From Lachnospiraceae bacterium (GTDB lineage: Bacteria > Bacillota > Clostridia > Lachnospirales > Lachnospiraceae), in assembly GCA_017618195.1 (NCBI GenBank), contig JAFZUW010000010.1, positions 34,690 to 98,689 of the forward strand: a stretch of 64,000 bases of DNA, in the 5' to 3' direction. The notes under the pieces were generated by a model that did not search any database, was not told the origin of the DNA, and saw only the letters and a list, made by a program, of their open reading frames with translations. Below, in pieces: positions 50,446-58,705 of this stretch. The position numbers and the translations under genes are program-made. Positions within the stretch are counted from its first letter, which is position 1, and each line of letters starts with the position of its first letter.

Positions 50446-51138
50446 ATGAAGCCGGAAGCCAGAGAAATCAATTCCATGGAGGAACGTTATCTGGTGATTG
50501 AGAACGTTCCCGAGGAAGAAAGCTTTGAAGAAGAAATCATGCTCTATAACGCGATTCCGGGCCTTCTTAAGATGGAGACGGGCTGGATGTCCGGAGCCAA
50601 ATACCATCGCTACCGGATTTCCGGGCTGAAAAGTCTCGGAAGGTATCTTGCCGGGAAGAAGATATCCGGTGCGCAGTTTGAAACGATGATCTTAGGGGTA
50701 TTTGCCGAAATCCGAGAGGCGAAGGAATATCTGCTTCGGGAGGACGGATTCTGGATTTCGCCCGAAAGCATTTACATGAACGAACAGACAAAGGAAATCT
50801 ATCTTTGTTATTATCCGGAGTTTCATTGCCCGCTGATCGAGCAGATGAGAAATCTCTCCACGCATCTCCTTTCGGTTTTGGACCCGAACGATGAGAAAGC
50901 GGTTTACAGCGGCTATGCGTTCTATGTACTTTGTCACGGCGATTCCTGCTCTTTTCAGGCAATTTCGGGGATTCTCGAAGAACGCCCCGCTTTGCCGGAA
51001 ATCAGCGCTTATCTGGAAAACGATGAGGAAGAGGAACTCCCGACACCGAGACGAAAACGAAGAGGCGGGATTCTGGTCGGCGGGAGTCTTCTGTTTCTCG
51101 CCTGGATCGGGGCGCTTCTTTTCTTGGTCCTGCGTTGA
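50446..51138 (+). CDS. DUF6382-like protein with C-terminal membrane helix, FHA domain absent
   Basis: 230 residues. The first 180 residues match the DUF6382 pattern (YLVIENVP, GLLKMETGWMSGAKYHRYRISGLKSL, ISPESIYMNEQTKEIYLCYYPE). In many Clostridia this domain is followed by an FHA phosphopeptide-binding domain; here a short acidic then basic linker (EEEELPTPRRKRRGG) leads to one helix (ILVGGSLLFLAWIGALLFLVL) and the end. It is the last gene of the tad operon and probably peripheral to assembly. A later start at MEERY (50473) is possible, but AAGGAGAGG precedes 50446. Confidence 0.75.
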   Translation: MKPEAREINSMEERYLVIENVPEEESFEEEIMLYNAIPGLLKMETGWMSGAKYHRYRISGLKSLGRYLAGKKISGAQFETMILGVFAEIREAKEYLLREDGFWISPESIYMNEQTKEIYLCYYPEFHCPLIEQMRNLSTHLLSVLDPNDEKAVYSGYAFYVLCHGDSCSFQAISGILEERPALPEISAYLENDEEEELPTPRRKRRGGILVGGSLLFLAWIGALLFLVLR

Positions 51139-51163
51139 ATCTTGTATGGTTTTATGGTACAAT
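51135..51163 (+). promoter_or_regulatory. Promoter of the rhomboid gene
   Basis: TTGAAT (51135-51140), 17 bases, TACAAT (51158-51163). The -35 box overlaps the stop codon of the previous gene. Confidence 0.6.
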
Positions 51164-51215
51164 CTAAAATACGGCGGTTTACAGCCGTATGAAGTATCAT
51201 TGCAAGAGGCATCAG

Positions 51216-52388
51216 ATGGGCGAAACGGTTCAAAAGGAGACAATTGCTGCAAGGCTCGCCAGGTATTTTACCGGGCGCGGTTTTCTGCGCGTGGATACGC
51301 ATTCGGACAGCATGGACATCTATTATACTCCGTCCGGAGTCAGTGTAAACCTGATCTGGATGGTGATGCAGGATGCCGTTTCGGAGATGACCGCGGAGCA
51401 GTACCGGAAGCGTCTGGATACCATTGTCAAGACGTTCTCCGCCGGGCCTTATACGAACGTTCATACGCTGACGCTGTTCTTTACCAACCAGCCGGAAAAG
51501 GCCAAGGAACTCGGTGCGGATACGCCGTTTTGGACCGTGGACGAGTTTTACGGCCGCTTGATCATATATGAGAATCAGATGGAGGATTTCCTCGGGATCC
51601 GAAGCGTTATCGAACAGAATCTCCATTTCGGCGCGGATGTCCGTAACGGTGACGGAATGCAGAAGGCCGGCGTCCTTGCCGAATCCCAAAGACATGTATC
51701 GCAGGGATCCGTGAAGCCGTTCAAAGCTTCGGGAAAGGGCAGGGTTTCGCCCGTAGGAGATCTCCGCAGAAGCATCCGGAACAAAGTGTCCCGGACGCCG
51801 TATATCACGATTGCGCTTGTGGCGGTCAACGTGCTGGTTTTCTTATTCCAGTCGATTTTTGAAGACTTACAGATCAACGGCGCCAACTCCTGGATGGCGA
51901 TTGAAAGCGATAAGGAGTATTACCGTCTCTTTACCTGTATGTTCCTGCACAGCGGTATTGACCATCTGGTCAACAACATGCTGAGCCTTTATGTATTCGG
52001 CGCAATCCTTGAGAAGAACATCGGACACTGGAAGTACGCGTTTTCTTATGTTCTGTCCGGTCTTTGCGCAAGCATTGCGTCCTGCATGTATTATAAAATG
52101 ATGGCGCAGCCGACCATCTCGGTCGGAGCCTCCGGAGCGATTTTCGGAATCATGGGCGTCTTTGTCATGTGGCTTTTAATGACGCCTTCGGAACGGGCGC
52201 AGGTTTCTCCGGCCCGGTTCATGCTGTTCCTGCTCCTGACCCTGTACCAGCTAGGCGTCTTTAAGGGGATCACGCCTTTTGAAAGCAACATCGACTATGC
52301 GGCGCATGTCGGCGGATTTGTATTCGGAACGATATTCGGCCTCCTGCTGATGCAGTTCCGGAAAGTCCGCAAACGGCGCAGAATATAG
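51216..52388 (+). CDS. Rhomboid-family intramembrane serine protease
   Basis: 390 residues. The first 170 form a soluble cytoplasmic domain with no recognised motif. The rhomboid domain has at least six helices: ITIALVAVNVLVFLFQSIF, SGIDHLVNNMLSLYVFGAILE (HxxxN), ISVGASGAIFGIMGVFVMWLL with the catalytic Ser306 in GASG, and DYAAHVGGFVFGTIFGLLL with catalytic His364. It cuts helices of membrane proteins. The start at 51216 is favoured by AAGAGGC; an in-frame ATG at 51189 lies too near the predicted transcription start. The soluble front domain of about 170 residues is larger than in minimal rhomboids. Confidence 0.93.
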   Translation: MGETVQKETIAARLARYFTGRGFLRVDTHSDSMDIYYTPSGVSVNLIWMVMQDAVSEMTAEQYRKRLDTIVKTFSAGPYTNVHTLTLFFTNQPEKAKELGADTPFWTVDEFYGRLIIYENQMEDFLGIRSVIEQNLHFGADVRNGDGMQKAGVLAESQRHVSQGSVKPFKASGKGRVSPVGDLRRSIRNKVSRTPYITIALVAVNVLVFLFQSIFEDLQINGANSWMAIESDKEYYRLFTCMFLHSGIDHLVNNMLSLYVFGAILEKNIGHWKYAFSYVLSGLCASIASCMYYKMMAQPTISVGASGAIFGIMGVFVMWLLMTPSERAQVSPARFMLFLLLTLYQLGVFKGITPFESNIDYAAHVGGFVFGTIFGLLLMQFRKVRKRRRI

Positions 52389-52405
52389 AAGGGGCGGGTG
52401 CAGAC

Positions 52406-52675
52406 ATGTTTCGTATGTGGTGTAAGATCTGGAAGGATGCCCGTCTCGTAAAGCATATGACCGTTTCCGACAGCTCTGAGCTCAACCGGACCAAGAAGAT
52501 CTTTGAGGCGATCGACAGGCTGTGCGTCGAGTGGGATCTGGCGCGGCCGATCTGGCTTGACGCGAACGTCCGCGAGTTTAAGAAGCATTCGAAAACGCGG
52601 TTCGGGCAGGATTGTTTCGCCGAGACAATCGATTTTGACTATTTGGAGATTCAGGTTATCGAAGAGGATTATTAG
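52406..52675 (+). CDS. Small conserved-type protein of unknown function (89 aa)
   Basis: 89 residues, soluble, with no recognised domain. It contains WCKIWKDARLVKHMTVSD, KIFEAIDRLCVEWDLARPIWLDANVREFKKH and ends in an acidic ETIDFDYLEIQVIEEDY. The length and the WLDANVREFKK...RFGQDCF block suggest a folded alpha/beta protein rather than a random frame. Start ATG after GGGGCGGG, 17 bases after the rhomboid gene, and the next gene follows after 17 bases, so it is probably co-transcribed. Confidence 0.78.
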   Translation: MFRMWCKIWKDARLVKHMTVSDSSELNRTKKIFEAIDRLCVEWDLARPIWLDANVREFKKHSKTRFGQDCFAETIDFDYLEIQVIEEDY

Positions 52676-52692
52676 CCGTATAAGGAGTATTT

Positions 52693-52974
52693 ATGTTACG
52701 AAGAATAGATCTGATGGCGCTCGCATTTTACCGGAAGGAGCCTTTCACGGGAAGCCTTGACGGAATGCGGTACCGGATTTCGTTAAAGAAGAGCGGGGAC
52801 CCGGAGACGGAGTCTTTGGAGGTTGTGCTCTATCCGGACGAGTTTTGCTACGAGAAGACCGACGAAGCAGTGAAGCAGTGTTATGAGTTCCCCTTCTCGG
52901 ATGAGGGACTGGAGCAGATTACCGCTTTTCTGAACGAACAGGCGGACAAGCAGAAAGACCTTTGGAATCTGTAA
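52693..52974 (+). CDS. Small protein of unknown function (93 aa)
   Basis: 93 residues, soluble. It contains ALAFYRKEPFTGSLDGMRYRISLKK, EVVLYPDEFCYEKTDE and ends FLNEQADKQKDLWNL. Small proteins of this appearance are common in Clostridia genomes; I do not know a tested function. It sits between the 89-residue protein and the CapA-like gene. ATG follows AAGGAG. Confidence 0.78.
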   Translation: MLRRIDLMALAFYRKEPFTGSLDGMRYRISLKKSGDPETESLEVVLYPDEFCYEKTDEAVKQCYEFPFSDEGLEQITAFLNEQADKQKDLWNL

Positions 52975-53020
52975 GAAGAAATCCGGCACATGTTATGCGG
53001 CCGGACCCCGGGAGAAGAAC

Positions 53021-54262
53021 ATGAGTACCAAGCGTAAACGCAGAAGAAGGCAATCAAACGGCTTGACGATCATAGCGGTAATCTGCTGTATCATAGCCGT
53101 TTTTTGCGTTGTATCGATTATAAAGAATAACCGGAAGCCTGCCGAGGGACCGACCCCGACGCAGGAGGCGAGGGTTGAGAAGACGCCGACCGGAGAGATC
53201 ACGGCAGACCCGACCGGTGAGCCGACCGAAACTCCGACCGATGTTCCGCCGGCGCCCGACCTTACTTACGATATCCGGATCTGCTTCTGCGGAGACATTA
53301 ACTTCCAGGAAGGCGGAATCCCGATGACCAAGCTCGCTTCCGTCGGAGGCGACCTTACGAAGTGCATCTCGCCGGAACTTTTGAACCAATTGAAAACCGC
53401 CGATATCGCGGTCGCGAACAACGAGTTCACTTACACGAAACGCGGCACGCCGCTCTCCGGCAAAGCATGGACGTTCCGTGCCGATCCGGCCAGCGTCTCG
53501 CTTCTCGGGGAGATGGGCATCGATGTGGCGATCCTTGCCAACAATCACGCGTACGATTACGGCGAAGTATCCCTGACCGATACGATGGAAACGCTTAAAA
53601 ACGCAGGAATATCCTATGTCGGAGCGGGCTATAACCTGGAGGAAGCCAAGGCGCCGCTTTATATCACGATAAAGGGAAAGACGATCGCATTTGTCGCCGC
53701 AAGCCGTGCGGAGAAGAACATCAAGACCCCGATGGCGACCGAGACGAAGCCGGGCATCCTGCGCTGTTATAAAAAGGGCGAGGCGTCCAATATCGACGAG
53801 GAGGCAATCTTCGTCGAAGCGATCCGCGAAGCAAGAAAGAACGCGGATTTCGTAATTGCGATCGTGCATTGGGGCGCGGATTACCAGGAGAAGCTCGAGC
53901 AGGTGCAGATCGATACCGCCAAGCTTTACCTGGACGCGGGTGCCGATGCGATCATCGGCGGCCATTCGCACAAGCCCGATCCGATCGATTTTTACAACGG
54001 GAAGCCGATCGTGTACGGCTACAGCAATTTCTGGTTTAACGATAAGGATCTCGGTTCCATGCTGATCGATCTCCGCCTTCACGGCGACGACGCGACCGGC
54101 GAGAGGAAGGTGGATCTTTACTATACCCCTGCAAGACAGAAGAACGTTATCACCACGATTTCTCTCGGCGCTGACCGCGAGAAAGAGGTTGCGAACATGC
54201 TGAAGATTTCCGGCAATAAGATTCAGATTGCCGCGGACGGGCTTGTTACGCCGGTGAATTAA
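53021..54262 (+). CDS. CapA-family (PGA_cap) metallophosphatase-like surface protein
   Basis: 413 residues. A basic start (STKRKRRRRQ) and one helix (LTIIAVICCIIAVFCVVSII, about 14-33) are followed by a Pro/Thr linker rich in TPT and EPTETP, then the CapA domain. Its motifs are IRICFCGDINF (metal Asp), VANNEFTY, DVAILANNHAYDYG (Asn-His pair), IVHWGADY and IIGGHSHKPDP, which together form a calcineurin-like metal site. The family is named for poly-gamma-glutamate capsule genes, but no capBC genes are nearby, so the actual substrate is open. ATG is preceded by GGGAGAAG. The sigma factor gene begins 18 bases after the stop. Confidence 0.92.
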   Translation: MSTKRKRRRRQSNGLTIIAVICCIIAVFCVVSIIKNNRKPAEGPTPTQEARVEKTPTGEITADPTGEPTETPTDVPPAPDLTYDIRICFCGDINFQEGGIPMTKLASVGGDLTKCISPELLNQLKTADIAVANNEFTYTKRGTPLSGKAWTFRADPASVSLLGEMGIDVAILANNHAYDYGEVSLTDTMETLKNAGISYVGAGYNLEEAKAPLYITIKGKTIAFVAASRAEKNIKTPMATETKPGILRCYKKGEASNIDEEAIFVEAIREARKNADFVIAIVHWGADYQEKLEQVQIDTAKLYLDAGADAIIGGHSHKPDPIDFYNGKPIVYGYSNFWFNDKDLGSMLIDLRLHGDDATGERKVDLYYTPARQKNVITTISLGADREKEVANMLKISGNKIQIAADGLVTPVN

Positions 54263-54280
54263 CAGACACGGGAGAAGGTC

Positions 54281-54841
54281 ATGCGCACCGATTCGGAATT
54301 ATACAATTCGTTTCTTTCCGGCGAAAACGCGGCTTATGATGAGCTGATGATCCGCCACGGGGATGCGCTGACCGCTTTTCTGAACGGCTACGTTCACAAT
54401 CCGGAGGATGCGGAGGACCTCATGATCGAAGCATTTGCCCGCATCATGATCAAAAAGCCGCAGATCGGTGAGGACAAATTCAAAGCATACCTTTACAAAA
54501 CGGGCCGGAATCTCGTGACGAGGTTCCATTTCCGGCGGACAAGGCTTGAGGTGTTCAGTATCGAGGAACTGGAAGCGGAGCCTGCCGACGGCTCCGGACC
54601 CGCGGAACTGTTTTCGGATAAGAACCGTAAGGAAACGCTTCACCGCTGTATGGACCGGCTTGACCCGCAGGTGCGCGAAGCACTGTGGCTCGTCTATTTT
54701 GAGAATATGAGCTATGCGGAAGCGGCCGAAGTGATGCGGATCAACACCAAGCGGGTGGATCATCTGCTGCAGAGAGGCAAACAGAATCTGCGTACGGAGC
54801 TGGAGAAGGAGGGAATCACGGAATTATGGGATATTTTGTAG
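54281..54841 (+). CDS. ECF-like sigma-70 family RNA polymerase sigma factor (second)
   Basis: 186 residues. Region 2 includes FLNGYVHNPEDAEDLMIEAFARIM and KFKAYLYKTGRNLVTRFHFRRTRLEV. Region 4 includes LDPQVREALWLVYFENMSYAEAAEVMRINTKRVDHLLQRGKQNL. Architecture and length are ECF-like and close to the factor at 21463. No standard anti-sigma gene follows; instead there are a 39-residue membrane peptide, a polytopic protein, and a PrsW-like protease, all overlapping end to start. That order suggests release by regulated intramembrane proteolysis. Start ATG after GGGAGAAGG. Confidence 0.92.
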   Translation: MRTDSELYNSFLSGENAAYDELMIRHGDALTAFLNGYVHNPEDAEDLMIEAFARIMIKKPQIGEDKFKAYLYKTGRNLVTRFHFRRTRLEVFSIEELEAEPADGSGPAELFSDKNRKETLHRCMDRLDPQVREALWLVYFENMSYAEAAEVMRINTKRVDHLLQRGKQNLRTELEKEGITELWDIL

Positions 54842-54945
54842 TCGGATTGATTGCATTTCTTCTCGGGATTTCCGCCGCGGTGTTCGGATACAGCGTGAAA
54901 CGTCTGCATAAAGATTCGCATGAAGACACGGAGGAAACCCGGTGA
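54826..54945 (+). CDS. 39-residue single-helix membrane peptide overlapping the sigma gene
   Basis: An ATG at 54826, inside the last codons of the sigma factor gene, opens a 39-codon frame to TGA at 54943-54945. The peptide has one helix (YFVVGLIAFLLGISAAVFGY) and a charged tail (KRLHKDSHEDTEETR). AAGGAGGG lies about 14 bases upstream. Its stop overlaps the GTG of the following gene (GTGA), so the frame closes a gapless chain of coupled genes. Hydrophobicity, charge pattern and exact overlaps support a real gene. It might bind the sigma factor or the protease; this is inference. Confidence 0.6.
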   Translation: MGYFVVGLIAFLLGISAAVFGYSVKRLHKDSHEDTEETR

Positions 54946-55574
54946 TAGAAATTATTGATTATGGGCTGCAGATGGCGCTGATCACGTTCTGCATCAATGC
55001 TTCCGTTCTGTATATGATGCGTATGGGGAACAGACAGAAGGCCTGGATTCTGCTGATCCTGACCGGTACGGATTATCTTCTCGGGGATCTGTACTGGACG
55101 CTGTTTCTGATTTTCTACGGGGAAACTGCTCCGTTCTCGTATATCCCTTATCTGAGTTGGTATACCTGTTACATATTCCTGTTTCTGCTTGTTGCGGAAG
55201 TCCGTTCGGAGCGGAGAGAGCGGAAGTTTCGTCCGCTTCTCCTGATCGTGCCCGCATTTACCGGCGGAATGTGCATTTTCTTCCTTCAGTGGGGAGACGT
55301 GATCGGCAACACTTTCACAGTCGTTCTGAGGACGCTGCCGATGTGGCAGGCGCTGGACGGACTATTGGCAATACGGGACGGGCAGGAGAAGAAGGAGAAA
55401 AGGTTCTTCTTTCTTGCGGTTATGGCGTTTTGCCTCGCGGAATACGGAACGGACACGGCATCCTGCTTCTGGATGGGCGATACGATACGAAATCCGTACT
55501 TCTGGATTGACATGGTTTTGGCGGCAACGTTCGTTGTGTTCCCGAGGGCGCTTCGAAAGGCGGTGGAGCAATGA
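54942..55574 (+). CDS. Polytopic membrane protein of unknown function
   Basis: 210 residues with about six hydrophobic helices (for example MALITFCINASVLYMM, WILLILTGTDYLLGDLYWTLFLIFYG, FLFLLVAEV, PLLLIVPAFTGGMCIFF, FFLAVMAFCLAEYG, FWIDMVLAATFVVFP). No family was recognised. Translation starts at GTG overlapping the micropeptide stop and ends overlapping the PrsW-like gene (ATGA), so it is fixed in this cluster. It could be the sensor or a partner of the protease. Confidence 0.75.
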   Translation: MIEIIDYGLQMALITFCINASVLYMMRMGNRQKAWILLILTGTDYLLGDLYWTLFLIFYGETAPFSYIPYLSWYTCYIFLFLLVAEVRSERRERKFRPLLLIVPAFTGGMCIFFLQWGDVIGNTFTVVLRTLPMWQALDGLLAIRDGQEKKEKRFFFLAVMAFCLAEYGTDTASCFWMGDTIRNPYFWIDMVLAATFVVFPRALRKAVEQ

Positions 55575-56221
55575 CGGTAATCGAAAACGTATTTATCTGT
55601 ATTACGGCGCCGCTGCTGTTCTCCCTTTTGTGTATGAAGCGGAGAGAACGCCGTATGATGGTCTTTCTGCTGAGCGGAATGTCCATGTGCCTGCTGTCCT
55701 CTTATATCAGCTCCTACCTCGCAATGGTGCAGGGCGCGGACGTGGTGCACGCCTCGATGGAGATCTCGCCGCTTGTCGAAGAAATCATGAAGTTCCTGCC
55801 CATGATCTTCTTTTTGATGGTGTTTGAACCGAAGAAGGAAGACATTCCGGTAAATGTGATGATGATCGCGGTGGGATTTGCCACCTTCGAAAACATCTGC
55901 TATTTAATGCGGAACGGAAGCGGTCATCTTGTAAATCTTGCGATCCGCGGTTTCGCCACAGGAGCCATGCACGTAATGTGCGGATATATGGTGGCGATGG
56001 GACTTGTGCATCTGTGGGACCGGGACTGGATAAGGGTTGCCGGAACGCTGTCGCTTATGGCGGTAGCGATTTCCTATCACGGCATTTATAACATTCTGGT
56101 CACCCAGACCGGACCGGCGGCGGTGATCGGATACTGTCTGCCGCTCGCAACGGCGGGAATCGCCTGGGCAGCGCGCAAACGGTTTAACCGGAAGTACCCG
56201 CGAAGGACAGCCGCTTTTTGA
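55571..56221 (+). CDS. PrsW-like intramembrane protease
   Basis: 216 residues, about seven helices. The PrsW/CPBP-type motifs are present: EISPLVEEIMKF with Glu70-Glu71 and Lys74, GFATFENICYLM with Glu107, and ATGAMHVMCGYMVAMG with His134, followed by SYHGIYNIL. In Bacillus subtilis PrsW makes the first cut in the anti-sigma factor RsiW. Here a sigma factor lies two genes upstream in the same coupled cluster, so control of sigma activity by proteolysis is a good hypothesis. Start overlaps the previous stop by ATGA. Confidence 0.87.
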   Translation: MTVIENVFICITAPLLFSLLCMKRRERRMMVFLLSGMSMCLLSSYISSYLAMVQGADVVHASMEISPLVEEIMKFLPMIFFLMVFEPKKEDIPVNVMMIAVGFATFENICYLMRNGSGHLVNLAIRGFATGAMHVMCGYMVAMGLVHLWDRDWIRVAGTLSLMAVAISYHGIYNILVTQTGPAAVIGYCLPLATAGIAWAARKRFNRKYPRRTAAF

Positions 56222-56424
56222 TTGTCTGAACCTCTGACTCGGCACAAAGACATCTAAAAACACAGCTCCGACAGGGACGGCGGGGGAAATAAGTTCTAAA
56301 AATTTAAATCTTTGAATATTAACCGGGGAGATTTTCATTTTCCGGTATCTTAATAAGTGTAGGGGGGAGGAATCCCAAGTGTTCATTCGAAATCGGTGCG
56401 GGTTAAGCACGGAAGGAGGAACCT
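56222..56424. other. Intergenic region before the two-helix membrane protein gene
   Basis: 203 bases without a supported gene. It is AT-rich around 56297-56360 and holds an inverted repeat ACCGG/CCGGT spanning about 56322-56346. No promoter close to consensus was found, so the gene at 56425 could be read from the upstream operon or from its own weak or alternative-sigma promoter. Confidence 0.4.
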
Positions 56425-56757
56425 TTGAGAAACACGGCTGAGAGAATAAAAAGACTTCATGAAAGGGCAAGACAGCTCCGCCTCAGGAAGGACCGGCGCA
56501 TCGCGGCAGTCAGCGGTGCTGTGTGCCTTATGCTGTTTGCGGGACTGCTTTATATAATCCGGCAATCTTTCGGAACCATCACGGATACGGCCGGAAACTA
56601 CTATACCGGTTCATCCCTGTTAAGCAGCGAAGCGGGCGGGTACGTCCTGATCGCGGTGATCGCCTTCATGCTCGGGGCAGCGGCGGTTGTTCTCCTTCGG
56701 AAATATGCCGGGCCGAAAGACCGAGACACTCAGCGGGACCGGGAGGAACAGGACTGA
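56425..56757 (+). CDS. Two-helix membrane protein of unknown function (110 aa)
   Basis: 110 residues from a TTG start behind a perfect GGAGG. A strongly basic cytoplasmic start (RIKRLHERARQLRLRKDRR) leads to helix 1 (about 27-46, AAVSGAVCLMLFAGLLYIIR). A loop of about 25 residues faces outside, helix 2 (YVLIAVIAFMLGAAAVVLLR) follows and the tail is charged (DRDTQRDREEQD). No family was recognised. Being just after a sigma/PrsW cluster, it might be a protease substrate or an anti-sigma protein, but there is no direct evidence. A bidirectional terminator follows. Confidence 0.68.
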   Translation: MRNTAERIKRLHERARQLRLRKDRRIAAVSGAVCLMLFAGLLYIIRQSFGTITDTAGNYYTGSSLLSSEAGGYVLIAVIAFMLGAAAVVLLRKYAGPKDRDTQRDREEQD

Positions 56758-56850
56758 AGGGTATCCGGCAGGGCCGGGAATAACAGGGCTGACGGAGTAC
56801 CCGTCGTACCTTCGGCACAGAATTCCCGAAACGGCAGCACGAAAACAATA

Positions 56851-56915
56851 AAAAACTCCCGTCTGATCGGAGGTCCGGAACCCCGGATTGCAATCCGAAA
56901 CAGACGGGATTTTTG
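56851..56915. terminator. Bidirectional terminator between convergent operons
   Basis: TCCCGTCTG (56857-56865) pairs with CAGACGGGA (56901-56909). T-runs follow on both strands. An inner pair, CGGATTG with CAATCCG, adds a second short stem. Confidence 0.82.
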
Positions 56916-56935
56916 TTTGTAAGGAAATTGAGCGT

Positions 56936-58705
56936 CTACTCCCACTGGCTCATATAGAGCTTGTAGTAGGCGCCTTTTTTTGCCATCAGTTCATCGTGCG
57001 TGCCCTGCTCGGCGATGTTTCCGCCGCCGATAACGAGGATGCGGTCCGCATTCTGGATCGTGGAAAGACGGTGTGCAATCACGAAGCAGGTCTTACCGTT
57101 CATGAGGGTTCGCATCGCGGACTGGATCTGCCGCTCGGTGCGGGTGTCGACGTTGGAGGTCGCCTCGTCAAGAATCAGCATGTTGGCGTCATAGAGCATG
57201 GCGCGCGCAATGGTAAGAAGCTGCTTCTGGCCTTTGGAGATGTTTCCGCCGTCTTCGGTGATGACCGTTTCGTATCCGTTCGGAAGGCACATGATGTATT
57301 TATGGATGTGCGCTGCCTTGGCTGCGGCAATGACTTCCTCGCGGGTCGCATCGCTGCGTCCGTAGGCGATGTTGTCGTAAATGGTGCCGTGGAACACCCA
57401 CGTATCCTGCAGAACCATCGCGTAAGCTTTCCGGAGCGAGGCCATCGTGTATTCGCGCTGCTCCCTTCCGTCGACGTGGATCTCGCCGCTTACGGGATCA
57501 TAGAAACGCATGAGAAGGTTGATGATCGTCGTCTTACCGGCGCCTGTCGGCCCGACAATGGCAATCAGCCGGCCGGCCTCGGCATCCAGATTGATGCCTT
57601 CGAGGATCGGCTTTTCGGGCACATACGAAAAATGTACGTCCTTAAGCTCTACATGACCTTCCGCCGAAACAAGCTCTACGGCATCCGGAACGTCGGCCGT
57701 TTCCTCCGGCTCGTTCAGCAGACGGAACACGCGCTCCGCTGCGGCAAGCGCGGAAAGGATCTCGTTCGAGATATTGGCAACTTCGTTGATCGGGCCCGAG
57801 AACTTCCGGGAGTAAAGGATGAATGAAGCAATCTGGCCGAGGTTCAGAACGCCGCGCATGTAAAACAGCGAACCTACGGTTGCGGAAAGCGCAAGCGAAA
57901 TGTTGGTGAAGAACCCGACGGTCGGGCCGATCTTGGCAGCCTCGTAATCCGCACGGTAGTATGCGTCGCAGGCGTTATCGTTATGGACGTCAAATTCGAC
58001 CGTGGACTGCGCTTCGTGCGCATATGCCTGAATGGTCTTCTGCCCGGAGAACATTTCCTCGGCAAATCCGTTCATCGCCCCGTACATTGCGGAACGGGCA
58101 GACATCAGCGGACGGGTCTTCCGCATCATGTGTCTCGTGTACAGAATGTACAGCGGGATCATGACGACGATTACCACGACAAGCGGCGCGGACACGCGGA
58201 GCATCATGACAAATGCGCCCGTTACGGTGATGATCGAGGAAAGAATCTGCGTGATATCGGTTGAAAGCGAGTTGCTGATCACGTCGATATCATACGAAAC
58301 GCGGCTGATGATGTCGCCGGTCTGGTGTGTGTCGAAATAACCGACGGGCAGGCGCATCAGCTTGTTCATGACGTCGGAACGGAGTTTCTTCCCGACGGAA
58401 CGACCGATATTCATCATCAGGAAGGACAGCAGATACGTGATGACGGACGAACAGATGTAAAGGATCAGCATGAGCGTTGCGTACCGGTACACGAGGCGGA
58501 ACGCGACGTTTCCTTTGCCGCCCTCCATCGCGGAGATGGCGAGTCCGGCGAGTTCCGGACCGATCAGCGACATTCCGTTCGCGGCTACGGACAGCAATAC
58601 GCCGCCGAAGATTCCGAGCCGGTAGCGGCCCAGATAGGAAAGAAGGCGAAGAAGCGTGCCCTTGGTATCCTTCGGTTTATCGGTTTTACTGCTAAGCGGA
58701 GGCAT
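56936..58705 (-). CDS. ABC exporter half-transporter with canonical ATP site (second pair, subunit B)
   Basis: 589 residues: an N-terminal stretch of about 15 polar residues, six membrane helices, then a nucleotide domain with Walker A GPTGAGKTT, signature-like ISKGQKQ, Walker B LILDEATSNVD and H-loop IAHRLST. ISKGQ is a small change from LSGGQ. It forms a heterodimer with the upstream gene, whose ATP site is degenerate. ATG at 58705 has GGAGG eight bases before it and lies within the end of the partner gene (14-base overlap). The substrate is unknown. The pair resembles the MarR-controlled exporter at 24184-27979. Confidence 0.93.
   Translation of the reverse strand: MPPLSSKTDKPKDTKGTLLRLLSYLGRYRLGIFGGVLLSVAANGMSLIGPELAGLAISAMEGGKGNVAFRLVYRYATLMLILYICSSVITYLLSFLMMNIGRSVGKKLRSDVMNKLMRLPVGYFDTHQTGDIISRVSYDIDVISNSLSTDITQILSSIITVTGAFVMMLRVSAPLVVVIVVMIPLYILYTRHMMRKTRPLMSARSAMYGAMNGFAEEMFSGQKTIQAYAHEAQSTVEFDVHNDNACDAYYRADYEAAKIGPTVGFFTNISLALSATVGSLFYMRGVLNLGQIASFILYSRKFSGPINEVANISNEILSALAAAERVFRLLNEPEETADVPDAVELVSAEGHVELKDVHFSYVPEKPILEGINLDAEAGRLIAIVGPTGAGKTTIINLLMRFYDPVSGEIHVDGREQREYTMASLRKAYAMVLQDTWVFHGTIYDNIAYGRSDATREEVIAAAKAAHIHKYIMCLPNGYETVITEDGGNISKGQKQLLTIARAMLYDANMLILDEATSNVDTRTERQIQSAMRTLMNGKTCFVIAHRLSTIQNADRILVIGGGNIAEQGTHDELMAKKGAYYKLYMSQWE

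Noticed and set aside
53021-54262. CapA-like gene taken as proof of a poly-gamma-glutamate capsule locus
   Set aside because: No capB, capC or capD-like gene is present around it; the family is broad and the name is not evidence for capsule.
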